Assembly (NCBI RefSeq): GCF_034931405.1
Contig: NZ_JAYGHA010000005.1
Coordinates: 153,810 to 217,809 of the forward strand
Reading direction: 5' to 3'
Source of the DNA: RDYJ01 sp034931405
Lineage (GTDB): Bacteria; Cyanobacteriota; Cyanobacteriia; Cyanobacteriales; Nostocaceae
DNA: 64,000 nucleotides
The notes beneath the pieces were generated by a model. It was not told where the DNA came from and did no database searches. It saw nothing but the letters and a program-made list of their open reading frames with translations. The position numbers and the translations under genes are program-made. The stretch's first letter is position 1, and every line of letters starts with the position of its first letter. Shown one piece after another: positions 16,880 through 26,090 of the stretch.

Positions 16880-17113
16880 TCAAGAAGAACCAATTAATTG
16901 ACCAATCTCATCTAACTTCTGTGCCAATATTTCTTGTAAAGATTGCAGTTGTTCACGACTAGCATTAGCTAAAGTCGTCTCAGATAACCCACTACTAATT
17001 TTTTGAAGAACTGCTTTGATTTCTTTCGATTCTGATGGCTCTGGTGTTAAATATCCAGCCTTAATGCCTTTAATTAAATCCCGTGTCTCAGGTACAGTCA
17101 AATTTTCCTTCAA
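16880..17113 (-). CDS. small hypothetical protein
   Basis: A 77-aa ORF with a TTG start, hydrophilic and helical, rich in Glu, Ser and Leu. No family recognised. The frame is open further upstream without an ATG, so it may be the relic of a longer gene. It is convergent with the kinase-like gene 13 bp away. Low certainty that it is expressed. Confidence 0.3.
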   Translation of the reverse strand: MKENLTVPETRDLIKGIKAGYLTPEPSESKEIKAVLQKISSGLSETTLANASREQLQSLQEILAQKLDEIGQLIGSS

Positions 17114-17582
17114 TTGTTTGTTGGTTCTGAGTTTGAAAATAAAAATAACTATATTATCCCGATGCGAATCCCAAAAACGCCCGTGCTTTAGCGCGAAACT
17201 TCTTCACCCTGAGCGAAGTCGAAGGGTCAAAGTTATCCGATGATGTAAAGCCAGGCATTCGGCACTAGATTTACAATGTAAAAAAGCAGGAAGCTGGCGC
17301 AACAGGTGGAATGGTCACTGAGCTTTGTCAAAGTGTCGAATCCCCATATAAACTATCCCCCTTGCTCCCTGCTCCTCTGCTTCTTTTTCAAGTGGGGTAA
17401 CTTTTTTGCCCACCCACCCTTACCCGTAAAAACTGTATTTTTGAGGCTAAATTCGCCTAACCACACCTTAATGGACGGACACCACTACCGTTACAAAGAT
17501 TAAATTTACTTAATATTTCGTTACGATAAGGGCATTGAGAGAAAAAACAAACTTCTCAATGCTCATGTCACAGGTGAATACC
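17114..17582. other. spacer with no supported gene
   Basis: Contains a copy of the CCCTGAGCGAAGTCGAAGGG repeat near 17211, which is widespread in bacterial genomes, and a related GAGCTTTGTCAAAGTGTC near 17322. Otherwise nothing supported. Confidence 0.4.
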
Positions 17583-18707
17583 ATGAATAGTACAATTCGG
17601 GTTGGCAACCTCTTTGGAATACCTTTTTATATACATCCTTCCTGGTTTTTAGTTTTGGGTTTGGTAACTTGGAGCTATAGCAGTGGACTAGCGGCACAAT
17701 TTCCCCAACTAGGTGGAGGATTACCCTTATTGCTGGGATTGATGACAGCACTGTTATTATTTGGTTCAGTTGTCGCTCATGAATTAGGACACAGCTTTGT
17801 CGCTATTCGTCAAGGAATTGATGTCAAATCAATTACACTATTTATATTTGGTGGACTGGCAAGCTTAGAAAAAGAATCGCCAACTCCAGGAACAGCTTTT
17901 TGGGTAGCTATTGCAGGACCAATAGTTAGTTTGATGCTATTTGCTACAGCGACCGCAGTTGGTTTTGCGACTGCTGCATCTGGACCATTGGCTGCTATCC
18001 TTGGTCTACTAGCTTCTGTTAATTTGACCTTAGCTCTGTTTAACCTCATTCCTGGCTTGCCTTTGGACGGAGGAAATATACTTAAAGCAATAGTTTGGAA
18101 AATTACTGGTAAATCCTATAAAGGAGTGGTTGTTGCCAGCCGAATTGGACAAATCTTTGGTTGGTTAGCGATCGCATCTGGTTTAATTCCTCTACTATTG
18201 TTGGGTAGCTTTGCTAACTTCTGGAACTTGTTAATTGGCTTCTTTCTGCTGCAAAATGCTGGAAATGCTGCCCAATTTGCTAGAGTGCAAGAAAAACTCA
18301 CAGGTTTAACAGCAGCGGATGCTGTAAATAACGATAGCCCAATTGTCAAAGCAAATTTGAATTTAAGAGAGTTTGCAGATCAACAACTCTTAAATGCTCA
18401 GGAATACCGTCGTTTCTTGGTGACAGATGAGCAAGGACAATTGTTAGGAGCAATATCAGTTGATGACTTGAGAACCATCCCAAATACATTATGGGCAGAA
18501 ACTCAAGTTGTCAAAGTGATGAAACCAATTGAGCAGTCTACTACTGTACAATCAGATCAACCGTTGCTAGAAGTAGTACAGTTACTCGAAACAAAAAAAT
18601 TATCCGCACTGACTGTAATTCGTGATAATGGGTTGTTAGTCGGAATTTTAGAAAAAGCTGCAATTATCAACTTACTTCAGAACAAAGTACAAACAAAATT
18701 TGCATAA
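17583..18707 (+). CDS. site-2 protease family M50 with C-terminal CBS domains
   Basis: About 374 aa from ATG 17583, with AGGTG seven bases upstream; ATGs at 17559 and 17565 are possible. The zinc motif HELGH is at residues 66-70 and the second motif NLIPGLPLDGG follows in a later helix. About six membrane helices precede two CBS-like repeats (from about residue 245) that could sense nucleotides. Such proteases cut membrane-embedded regulators. No substrate gene is adjacent. Confidence 0.9.
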   Translation: MNSTIRVGNLFGIPFYIHPSWFLVLGLVTWSYSSGLAAQFPQLGGGLPLLLGLMTALLLFGSVVAHELGHSFVAIRQGIDVKSITLFIFGGLASLEKESPTPGTAFWVAIAGPIVSLMLFATATAVGFATAASGPLAAILGLLASVNLTLALFNLIPGLPLDGGNILKAIVWKITGKSYKGVVVASRIGQIFGWLAIASGLIPLLLLGSFANFWNLLIGFFLLQNAGNAAQFARVQEKLTGLTAADAVNNDSPIVKANLNLREFADQQLLNAQEYRRFLVTDEQGQLLGAISVDDLRTIPNTLWAETQVVKVMKPIEQSTTVQSDQPLLEVVQLLETKKLSALTVIRDNGLLVGILEKAAIINLLQNKVQTKFA

Positions 18708-18727
18708 TCTCTTCAATTCTCCAAATG

Positions 18728-18769
18728 AAAACTCAAAATTGCCTTGAAAAGAAAGCAGTTTTGAGTTTT
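18728..18769 (+). terminator. hairpin terminator after the site-2 protease gene
   Basis: AAAACTCAAAA and TTTTGAGTTTT form an 11-bp stem 21 bp after the stop codon, followed by a T-rich tract. Confidence 0.6.
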
Positions 18770-19172
18770 GAGTTTTGATTTTTGTAGATAAGTAAGTACG
18801 CTTATATGCACCCTAAGCATAACTCCTCCGAACTCGACAAAAAAGATTGGGAGTGTTGCTAACGAACTTAGTCAATGGTGAACGAAGCTGTAGAGTAAAA
18901 TAGCTATAACTCAGACAAGGTAAGTATTCTAGCTTTCAATATGTCTGTACTAAGGTAGTATGTTTGTCCTATTGCCACTAATTCGATCACTTGGTACTGT
19001 GAATCATCTACTCAGTGATAACTGATACATAGTTACTATAGTATGTATGTATTGGTTGTTTACTCGATTTACCTGTTGTATAGTTGGGTGGTGAGTGAAT
19101 TTTGAGTAAATAGCTTGAGGTAAGTGTTGCCTTGACTTGCGAGAGAGAGTCACAGCCAAGGCAAAAAATTAA
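18770..19172. other. spacer with no supported gene
   Basis: About 400 bp without a convincing ORF, repeat or RNA that I can recognise. Confidence 0.4.
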
Positions 19173-19253
19173 TGCGGATGGCGAGACTCGAACTCGCAAG
19201 GCAAAGCCACACGCACCTCAAGCGTGCGCGTATACCAATTCCGCCACATCCGC
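19173..19253 (-). tRNA. tRNA-Leu (anticodon GAG)
   Basis: 81 nt with a perfect 7-bp acceptor stem (GCGGATG/CATCCGC) and discriminator A. The anticodon stem CACGC/GCGTG encloses the loop TTGAGGT, giving anticodon GAG. A long variable arm typical of class II tRNA-Leu and the T loop GTTCGAGTC are present. The 3' CCA is not encoded. No intron is present. Confidence 0.95.
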
Positions 19254-19336
19254 ACGTTTGCCTAGAATAACAATATAGCATAGAAAATCAATAATGGAAG
19301 ATATTTTCCAAAATTTTTGCAAAATGTTTTAATCAG

Positions 19337-19380
19337 GGAAGAGGGATTGGGGAGATGGGGAGATGGGGAGATGGGGAGAA
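19337..19380. repeat. short tandem repeat GGGGAGAT
   Basis: Four units of an 8-bp repeat in the spacer between tRNA-Leu and accC. Confidence 0.7.
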
Positions 19381-19515
19381 AATTATTTACTTCTTCTCTG
19401 TTCCCTGTTAAGAGTTCCCTAATAAATTTGTGAGAATTTACAGTAATGCGACAGCTTTAATTGAACAGGATGGGAGAGAATGTCAATCTACTGGTACTAA
19501 TATCGCAACTAAAAA

Positions 19516-20862
19516 ATGAAGTTTGACAAAATTTTAATTGCTAATCGTGGAGAAATAGCTCTTCGCATTCTCCGCGCCTGTGAAGAAATGGGAATTGCGA
19601 CGGTTGCTATTCACTCCACCGTTGACCGGAATGCTCTCCACGTGCAACTAGCTGATGAAGCGGTTTGTATTGGTGAACCAGCCAGCAGTAAAAGTTATCT
19701 GAATATTCCCAACATTATTGCAGCTGCCCTAACGCGTGGTGCTACAGCTATTCATCCTGGTTATGGGTTTTTGTCAGAAAATGCCAGATTTGCAGAAATT
19801 TGTGCTGACCACCACATTGCTTTCATTGGACCAACACCCGAAGCTATTCGCTTAATGGGTGATAAATCCACCGCGAAAGAAACCATGCAAAAAGCCGGAG
19901 TCCCGACAGTACCAGGTAGTGAGGGCTTAGTCGAAACCGTAGAAGAAGGGTTTGCGATCGCCAAAGATATCGGCTACCCTGTGATGATTAAAGCTACAGC
20001 CGGCGGTGGTGGACGGGGAATGCGGCTTGTCCGTTCCGAAGACGAATTTGTCAAACTTTTCCATGCAGCCCAAGGGGAAGCAGGAGCAGCTTTTGGTAAT
20101 GCCGGCGTTTATATAGAAAAATTTATTGAACGTCCCCGTCACATTGAATTTCAAATTTTAGCGGACAACTACGGCAACGTTATTCATTTAGGCGAAAGAG
20201 ATTGTTCAATTCAGCGTCGTAACCAAAAGTTATTAGAAGAAGCCCCCAGTCCCGCACTCAATGAAGACCTAAGACAAAAAATGGGAAAAGCAGCCGTCAA
20301 AGCTGCCCAATTTATCAACTACACCGGCGCAGGAACTATCGAATTTCTCCTGGATAAATCCGGTAAATTCTACTTCATGGAAATGAACACCCGCATACAA
20401 GTTGAGCATCCAGTTACAGAAATGGTTACTGGCATAGATTTGCTAGTAGAACAAATTCGCATTGCTCAAGGTGAAAAACTAGGCTTGTCACAAAAGCAAG
20501 TAGTTCTCAGAGGTCATTCCATTGAATGCCGTATTAACGCCGAAGATCCCGATCATGATTTTCGTCCAGCACCAGGTAAAATTAGCGGCTATTTACCACC
20601 CGGAGGACCCGGCGTGCGGATTGACTCCCACGTTTACACAGATTACCAAATTCCCCCTTATTACGATTCCCTCATCGGTAAGTTAATTGTCTGGGGACCC
20701 GACCGAGCTACAGCCATTAACCGCATGAAACGGGCTTTAAGAGAGTGTGCAATTACCGGACTACCCACTACAATTGCTTTTCATCAAAAAATCATGGAAA
20801 ACGAGCAGTTTTTACAGGGTAATGTTTATACCAGCTTTGTCCAGGACATGAAATTGCAGTGA
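19516..20862 (+). CDS. accC: acetyl-CoA carboxylase biotin carboxylase subunit
   Basis: 448 aa, full length. It carboxylates biotin on the carrier protein with ATP and bicarbonate, the first half of malonyl-CoA synthesis. Seen: KILIANRGEIALRI at the start, HPGYGFLSEN, the Gly-rich ATP loop GGGGRGMR near residue 163, the EMNTRIQVEH active-site block and GHSIECRINAEDP. The TGA stop runs directly into an STRR array. Its subunit partners accA, accB and accD are not nearby, as is usual in cyanobacteria. Confidence 0.97.
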   Translation: MKFDKILIANRGEIALRILRACEEMGIATVAIHSTVDRNALHVQLADEAVCIGEPASSKSYLNIPNIIAAALTRGATAIHPGYGFLSENARFAEICADHHIAFIGPTPEAIRLMGDKSTAKETMQKAGVPTVPGSEGLVETVEEGFAIAKDIGYPVMIKATAGGGGRGMRLVRSEDEFVKLFHAAQGEAGAAFGNAGVYIEKFIERPRHIEFQILADNYGNVIHLGERDCSIQRRNQKLLEEAPSPALNEDLRQKMGKAAVKAAQFINYTGAGTIEFLLDKSGKFYFMEMNTRIQVEHPVTEMVTGIDLLVEQIRIAQGEKLGLSQKQVVLRGHSIECRINAEDPDHDFRPAPGKISGYLPPGGPGVRIDSHVYTDYQIPPYYDSLIGKLIVWGPDRATAINRMKRALRECAITGLPTTIAFHQKIMENEQFLQGNVYTSFVQDMKLQ

Positions 20863-20918
20863 TTGGGGATTGGGGATTGGGGATTGGGGATTGGGGATTG
20901 GGGATTGGGGATTGGTGA
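20863..20918. repeat. STRR array, unit GGGGATT
   Basis: About seven units begin immediately after the accC stop codon. They are followed (20940-21045) by GCTCCCCT and CACCTGT tandem repeats of different unit type. Confidence 0.85.
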
Positions 20919-20975
20919 CTAGGAATAGAAAAAACTTATTCTCCTCTGCTCCCCTGCTCCCCTGCTCCCCTGCTC

Positions 20976-21045
20976 CCTTTCCTCTTCACTGTCACCTGTC
21001 ACCTGTCACCTGTCACCTGTCACCTGTTACCTGTCACCTGTTACC
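20976..21045. repeat. tandem repeat CACCTGT
   Basis: About eight units of CACCTGT/TACCTGT adjoin the end of the YggT gene; GCTCCCC units precede them. Confidence 0.75.
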
Positions 21046-21338
21046 TAACTAACACGCGCCATCATTGTCAGTAATCCTTGCTGGCCTAGCAAAATTTCTC
21101 GCAATAGGCTGAAAATACCAACCCAAATAATAGGGGTGATATCTACCCCACCAATGGGGGGTACTAGCTTTCGCAATAGCACTAAAAAGGGTTCAGTTGG
21201 CCAAGCGATGAGATTAAAAGGCAACCGATTAAGATTTGCTTGGGGATACCAAGTCAGAATAATGCGGAAAATAAACAAAAATGTCATCAGTCCCAAAACG
21301 GGTCCGAGAATCCAAGCAGTTAGGTTAACACCAGTCAT
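21045..21338 (-). CDS. YggT family membrane protein (Ycf19-like)
   Basis: 97 aa with two hydrophobic segments around a central RIILTWYPQANLNRLPFN motif and TEPFLVLLRKLVPP, the YggT signature. In cyanobacteria and chloroplasts this family is linked to membrane organisation and nucleoid or cytochrome assembly. The stop adjoins a CACCTGT repeat array. Confidence 0.85.
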   Translation of the reverse strand: MTGVNLTAWILGPVLGLMTFLFIFRIILTWYPQANLNRLPFNLIAWPTEPFLVLLRKLVPPIGGVDITPIIWVGIFSLLREILLGQQGLLTMMARVS

Positions 21339-21566
21339 GGCTTTCAGCTACTATCTGTGAAGAAATCAAATCAAATTAACTTAGGGGAGCAAGCCAGAAA
21401 ATTTTCCGCTTTTTACAGCATTCTCTCTCATTTTAACTAAATGCCGTCATTTTCTCTAAGGGAGAACTCTTAACTGATAACTGATAACTAAAATAACAAC
21501 TTCTCAAGGAACTGATACACCATTAAAATTAAAATGAACTGTGTGTGTAAAAAAAGGTTGAGAACT

Positions 21567-21686
21567 ATGACACCCTCTTTAGCAAATTTTCTTTGGAGTC
21601 TGGTTTGGGGTACTGCTATTGTGGTCATCCCTGCTACTGTTGGCTTGATTTTCATCAGTCAGAAAGATAAAATCCAACGAAATTAA
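21567..21686 (+). CDS. psbX: photosystem II protein PsbX
   Basis: A 39-aa protein with a single transmembrane helix: MTPSLANFLWSLVWGTA, then IVVIPATVGLIFISQKD. PsbX is a peripheral low-mass subunit of photosystem II near cytochrome b559 and affects quinone exchange. The start is ATG, with AGGTTGAG upstream. An STRR array of GGGGACT units (about 21690-21745) follows the stop codon. Confidence 0.93.
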   Translation: MTPSLANFLWSLVWGTAIVVIPATVGLIFISQKDKIQRN

Positions 21687-21693
21687 GGAATAG

Positions 21694-21741
21694 GGAACTG
21701 GGGACTGGGGACTGGGGACTGGGGACTGGGGACTGGGAACT
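21694..21741. repeat. STRR array, unit GGGGACT
   Basis: About six units directly downstream of psbX. Confidence 0.8.
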
Positions 21742-21989
21742 GGGTAATTAATTATGTTGTTCCCAATCACCAATCACCAAATAATGGTAAACAGCTTCAG
21801 AGCTTCTTTGCCAGATGCTTTGGAGCTTAAATATATTGTCGATAGTTAAAATAGTAATTTTAATTGTTAGCAATAATTCCTTGATGGTACAAGCCCCCGG
21901 ATTCATCCGTGTGGTAAATCCAAAATCCAAAATCTAAAATCCAAAATTGGATGACTCGCTAACATAGATTTGATATTGGGAAAACAGCA

Positions 21990-22916
21990 ATGATAAATTT
22001 TGGGCTGAACTCAGCCAGTGTTTTGGCTCAGGTAAATTTTGGGGCGAACTCAGCCAGTATTCTAGGAATTTTCCTGGCTGTGGCTGGGGCAGCACTGTAT
22101 TTTCTCCGCACTGTGCGTCCAGAACTGTCACGAGATCAAGATATCTTTTTTGCAGCCGTGGGCTTACTGTGTGGTTTTATTCTCATCTTCCAAGGATGGC
22201 GACTTGACCCAATTTTACAATTTGGTCAGTTGCTGTTAGTTGGGACTACTGTATTTTTTGCCGTTGAAAGTATTCGTCTACGAAGTATTGCTACTCAACA
22301 AGCAAAACGGAATACTCCCATTGTGGACGATGAACGAGAAGTCAGCAGAAAATATTCTTACTCTGAACGGCGCAATTATCAAGCGGAGATGGATGCAGAT
22401 TTAGAACCGCTACCTTATTACGAAGAAGAGGAAGAAGAAGAAGAACGTCCCCCACGTGCCAGAATTCGCGGTAGTAAAGATGAGCGTTCCAGCCGTGATA
22501 ATAATAATTCTTATGAGGAGCAACCACCTCGTCGTTCAGAACGTCGCAGCACCAGGGAAAAACCAGAAACAGGAGAAAGAAAACGTCGTCCTAGTTCTGG
22601 GCGTTCAGTAAGTCGCCCTAGTGAAAGTTTTGAACAAGAAAATTGGGGTTCTGTTTCTAAGCAAGTTGATGATTGGGAAAGCCCCCAAGAGGAAGTCAGA
22701 AAACCATCACGTCGCGGTAATAACAGACCTCAACCTCCAGAAAGCCGTGAGGATGATGTTGCTCCCAGACCTAGAAAGCGTCGTCCACCTACTGACTCAT
22801 CCCCTCGCAGACAAAGAGATGATGATGAGGCTATCCCCACTGATTATGTACCATACAACCCAATTGAAAAGCCAAATCAGGAACCGGATAATTCCAATGA
22901 CTTTGATGATATCTAA
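21990..22916 (+). CDS. ycf66: Ycf66 family protein
   Basis: 308 aa. The N-terminal third has three hydrophobic helices (about residues 15-95) with the family block LAVAGAALYFLRTVRPELSR. The rest is strongly charged and low-complexity, with Glu runs, Arg/Ser-rich and Pro-rich stretches, and is likely disordered. Ycf66 is conserved in cyanobacteria and some plastids; function unknown. A short in-frame direct repeat near the start (FG.NSAS at residues 4-10 and 18-24) is visible in the DNA. Confidence 0.85.
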   Translation: MINFGLNSASVLAQVNFGANSASILGIFLAVAGAALYFLRTVRPELSRDQDIFFAAVGLLCGFILIFQGWRLDPILQFGQLLLVGTTVFFAVESIRLRSIATQQAKRNTPIVDDEREVSRKYSYSERRNYQAEMDADLEPLPYYEEEEEEEERPPRARIRGSKDERSSRDNNNSYEEQPPRRSERRSTREKPETGERKRRPSSGRSVSRPSESFEQENWGSVSKQVDDWESPQEEVRKPSRRGNNRPQPPESREDDVAPRPRKRRPPTDSSPRRQRDDDEAIPTDYVPYNPIEKPNQEPDNSNDFDDI

Positions 22917-22973
22917 AACTTTTGGGGTGAATTTATGGTGTGGTAGTTTTCAAGGTGGCGGAAAGCAGTTGAT

Positions 22974-23534
22974 GTGAAAACAGTTACGTCTATGTTATGG
23001 CTCCAAAAACGTATTTATTGGAGCCTAGTTTTTAGTTTGATTAGTCTGCTTGTGTCCTGTGGTGTCAGTGATATTCCTCTTGGGGTATCTTCTCTCAATA
23101 GTCGTTATACTGAGGAACAACCGGCTTTAAGTGGAAATGGACGTTTTTTAGCCTTTGTTTCTAATCGTAATGGTAATCAGCAATTGTTGGTTTACGACTT
23201 AGAAACACAAAGTTTTATTCCTACTCCACGTTTAAATAGAAGAGAAACTATTGCCGAAAGTCCTAGTCTCAGCTATACGGCTCGTTATATTTGTTATCTA
23301 ACTAGTAACCAAGGTAGACCAGTTATAGCAATTTACGATCGCGCCATGCAGCAATCACAAATCCTCACTCCTACCTATCGCGGTTGGGTTAGAAATCCTC
23401 ATATCAGTCCAGATGGTCGTTATATTGTCTTTGAATCTGCTAGTCGTGGACAATGGGATATTGAAGTTTTAGACCGAGGACCAACTGTGGAGTTAGATAT
23501 TCCCAATGGCGCAGCGGTGACTGTACCGCAGTAA
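22974..23534 (+). CDS. TolB-like beta-propeller lipoprotein
   Basis: 186 aa. A basic start and hydrophobic segment end in the lipobox LLVSC, so it is a probable lipoprotein. PD40/WD40-like blades follow: PALSGNGRFLAFVSNRNGNQQLLVYD, abbreviated here as SGNGRFLAFVSN, then PSLSYTARYICYLT and HISPDGRYIVFES. It may bind peptidoglycan or protein partners, by analogy with TolB. Start GTG 22974; ATG 22992 is possible. It is followed by a paralogue at 23600, so the two are probably a tandem duplication. Confidence 0.75.
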   Translation: MKTVTSMLWLQKRIYWSLVFSLISLLVSCGVSDIPLGVSSLNSRYTEEQPALSGNGRFLAFVSNRNGNQQLLVYDLETQSFIPTPRLNRRETIAESPSLSYTARYICYLTSNQGRPVIAIYDRAMQQSQILTPTYRGWVRNPHISPDGRYIVFESASRGQWDIEVLDRGPTVELDIPNGAAVTVPQ

Positions 23535-23599
23535 GGATTGTGGGTACTCTGAAAAGGCAGGGGAGCAGGGGGAGAATAACAACAAAGGAATTATGAATT

Positions 23600-24112
23600 A
23601 TGAATTATAAATTACTGATTATTTTATTTTTAAGCTCGAGTTTATTAACTGGATGTTTTGGTTATCCACGTATATTAAGTTATCCGTTTGATTCGGGGGG
23701 ACGGAGTTTAAATAGTCAGGCTTCAGAATTAAATCCGCAAATTTCGGGGAGATATATTGTTTTTGTTACTGACCGTCGTGGTAGCCAAGATGTCTATATG
23801 TTTGATACGGTGACACGAAATTTGGTAGATTTACCTGGTTTAAATGCTTTTGATACTATTACTTCTCATCCTGCTGTCACTCAAGATGGTCGTTATGTTG
23901 TTTTTGCGGCTAGTCGTCAGGGACGATCTGCTATTTTTCTCTATGACAGGGAAACACGCCAATCACGAAATTTTACGGCTAATCTGCAAGCAGAAGTTCG
24001 TAATCCGACAATTAGTGCTGATGGTAGCAAAATTGCCTTTGAGTTTAGTAATAATGGGCAATGGGATATTTTACTCTATGACCGTTTTGGTCAACAACTG
24101 AATATTCGTTAA
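23600..24112 (+). CDS. TolB-like beta-propeller lipoprotein, paralogue
   Basis: 170 aa. The signal peptide ends in the lipobox LLTGC. The blades QISGRYIVFVTDRRG, AVTQDGRYVVFAASRQG and TISADGSKIAFEFS parallel those of the upstream gene. AAAGGA lies about 10 bases before the ATG. Likely an outer- or cytoplasmic-membrane lipoprotein; partner unknown. Confidence 0.75.
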   Translation: MNYKLLIILFLSSSLLTGCFGYPRILSYPFDSGGRSLNSQASELNPQISGRYIVFVTDRRGSQDVYMFDTVTRNLVDLPGLNAFDTITSHPAVTQDGRYVVFAASRQGRSAIFLYDRETRQSRNFTANLQAEVRNPTISADGSKIAFEFSNNGQWDILLYDRFGQQLNIR

Positions 24113-24263
24113 TGATTGTACTTGTATTAATTGATATTTTTTAGAGATATTTTTTAGCATTTTTTTTAAAATTAAAATACCGTATGCACTGCTACAGTTA
24201 GGCATCGTCAGTTCACTTAACATTTGAAGCTAATAACAAGTTGGCAGAAATAAATATAGGGAT

Positions 24264-24356
24264 NNNNNNNNNNNNNNNNNNNNNNNNNNNNNNNNNNNNN
24301 NNNNNNNNNNNNNNNNNNNNNNNNNNNNNNNNNNNNNNNNNNNNNNNNNNNNNNNN
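24264..24356. other. assembly gap (93 N)
   Basis: Unresolved bases. The right flank, 24357-24388, is identical to 40623-40654, which lies just downstream of a 65-bp MITE. The gap therefore probably hides another copy of that repeat. No gene is supported in 24113-24640. Confidence 0.9.
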
Positions 24357-24640
24357 GATTTTTTCAAAATTCAAATATGAGTCCTATACAACAATGAAAT
24401 TAAGGAATATAACATCAAGCTTCCCGATGTTTATCAATTTCTTAGTCGTACTCCAATTCTGCAATCAGAACGATATGAAACTCTAGATTAATCAGGGTGT
24501 TCCCGAATATATGACAACAGACCCTACACAGATGTTGTAGCCCCGGCTTTTCATATCTTCACTAGATATGGCATCTGTTTGAGTGGGTTAACTCGGTATC
24601 TTCCAAAAGTTTAGAAAATAGTCAAGTAAAATTAAGAATT

Positions 24641-25972
24641 ATGTTGGATACTACTCACAAGCATTTAATTCTTGGGGCTGGTTTTGTGGGATTGGGTATG
24701 GCTGAATCGCTCAAGAGCGCGAGTATTCCCTACGACCAAGTTGATGCCAGTGATGACATTGGTGGAAATTGGTATCATGGTGTATATGAAACTGCACACA
24801 TTATTTCATCACGGAAGATTACCCAATTTACCCATTTTCCCATGCCGGATCATTATCCGGACTTTCCCAGCGCCCAAAATATACGGGATTACTTAAATTC
24901 CTTTGCTGATCATTTTGAGTTACGTAAAAATATTGAACTGAATCGTCAAGTTAGCTATGTGCGACCTGTTGAGAATAATCTCTGGGAAGTTACCTTTGAT
25001 AATGGGGAACAGCGAATTTACAAAGGGATTATCATTTGTAATGGTCATCACTGGTGCAAACGTTTTCCCAAATTCTCAGGAGAATTTGATGGGGAGATAA
25101 TTCACTCCAAAGATTATAAAAATCCCCAGCAACTACGTGGTAAGAGAGTTCTGGTGATTGGTGGAGGGAATTCAGCTTGTGATATAGCCGCAGAAGCAGC
25201 TAGGGTGGGAGCTAAATCTGTGTTGAGTATGCGTGAATCTGTGTGGTTTATTCCCAAAACCTTTATGGGTGTGCCAGTTTCTGATTTAACTGAATGGTGG
25301 ATGCCAGAATGGTTTCAGCGGTTTATGTCTTATGTAATTATTCTGCTAACCTTCGGCAAGCACAAAGATTATGGTCTACCCGAACCCAAATATCGAATTT
25401 TTGATAAGCACCCGACCTTAAATAATGAAGTTCCTTACTATATTAAACACGGTCGCATTACCTATAAGCCAGAGGTAAGACATTTAGATGGTGGGGAAGT
25501 TGAATTTGCGGATGGTAGTCGAGAAACTTTTGATTTAATTGTTTGTGCAACTGGTTTTCATGTTGCCTATCCATTTTTAGCTCCAGAACTGCAACGGGTG
25601 GAAGGAGCAACAGTAAAATGTTATGGCGGTTCATTTCTTGAAGATTACAAAGGAATTTACTACATCGGTTGGGGACAAGCTAGAGGAGGTGCTGGTTCTG
25701 TATTTTCCGCTTTTGCACCCCTATTTACCCGTTTTCTTGCACTCCAGGATGAAATTAAAATTCCTATGGGTCTAGTCCTCAAAAAAATGGGACAGCAACT
25801 ACCTACAACCCATCTTGAAGATCCGCAAAAGATTTTTCGGGAATTAAAATTAGCCAATCTGTTTTTTCAACGGATGGTTAAAAAAGCTCACCGAATTGAT
25901 TCCCAGTATTCCCAGTTTGAGAATCAGCCACTCCCACCCTTGCTCCAAAAATTAGTCACAAAGATTAACTGA
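24641..25972 (+). CDS. flavin-containing monooxygenase-like NAD(P)/FAD protein
   Basis: 443 aa. The FAD-binding GAGFVGLG (near residue 12) and the NAD(P)-binding GGGNSACD (near residue 174) are present. The FMO/Baeyer-Villiger fingerprint appears as FSGEFDGEIIHSKDY. It would use NADPH and O2 to oxygenate a heteroatom or carbonyl; substrate unknown. It stands alone between the gap region and the helicase gene. Confidence 0.85.
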   Translation: MLDTTHKHLILGAGFVGLGMAESLKSASIPYDQVDASDDIGGNWYHGVYETAHIISSRKITQFTHFPMPDHYPDFPSAQNIRDYLNSFADHFELRKNIELNRQVSYVRPVENNLWEVTFDNGEQRIYKGIIICNGHHWCKRFPKFSGEFDGEIIHSKDYKNPQQLRGKRVLVIGGGNSACDIAAEAARVGAKSVLSMRESVWFIPKTFMGVPVSDLTEWWMPEWFQRFMSYVIILLTFGKHKDYGLPEPKYRIFDKHPTLNNEVPYYIKHGRITYKPEVRHLDGGEVEFADGSRETFDLIVCATGFHVAYPFLAPELQRVEGATVKCYGGSFLEDYKGIYYIGWGQARGGAGSVFSAFAPLFTRFLALQDEIKIPMGLVLKKMGQQLPTTHLEDPQKIFRELKLANLFFQRMVKKAHRIDSQYSQFENQPLPPLLQKLVTKIN

Positions 25973-26090
25973 TCGTAAATCTGCTAGCTAGGTGATAGGG
26001 TGAGAATAACTAACCACCAATTACCCATTACCCTAGCAAATCCCTAATCGGGTTATGATAGTAAATAGTCTGGATGCAAAAGATGATTGA

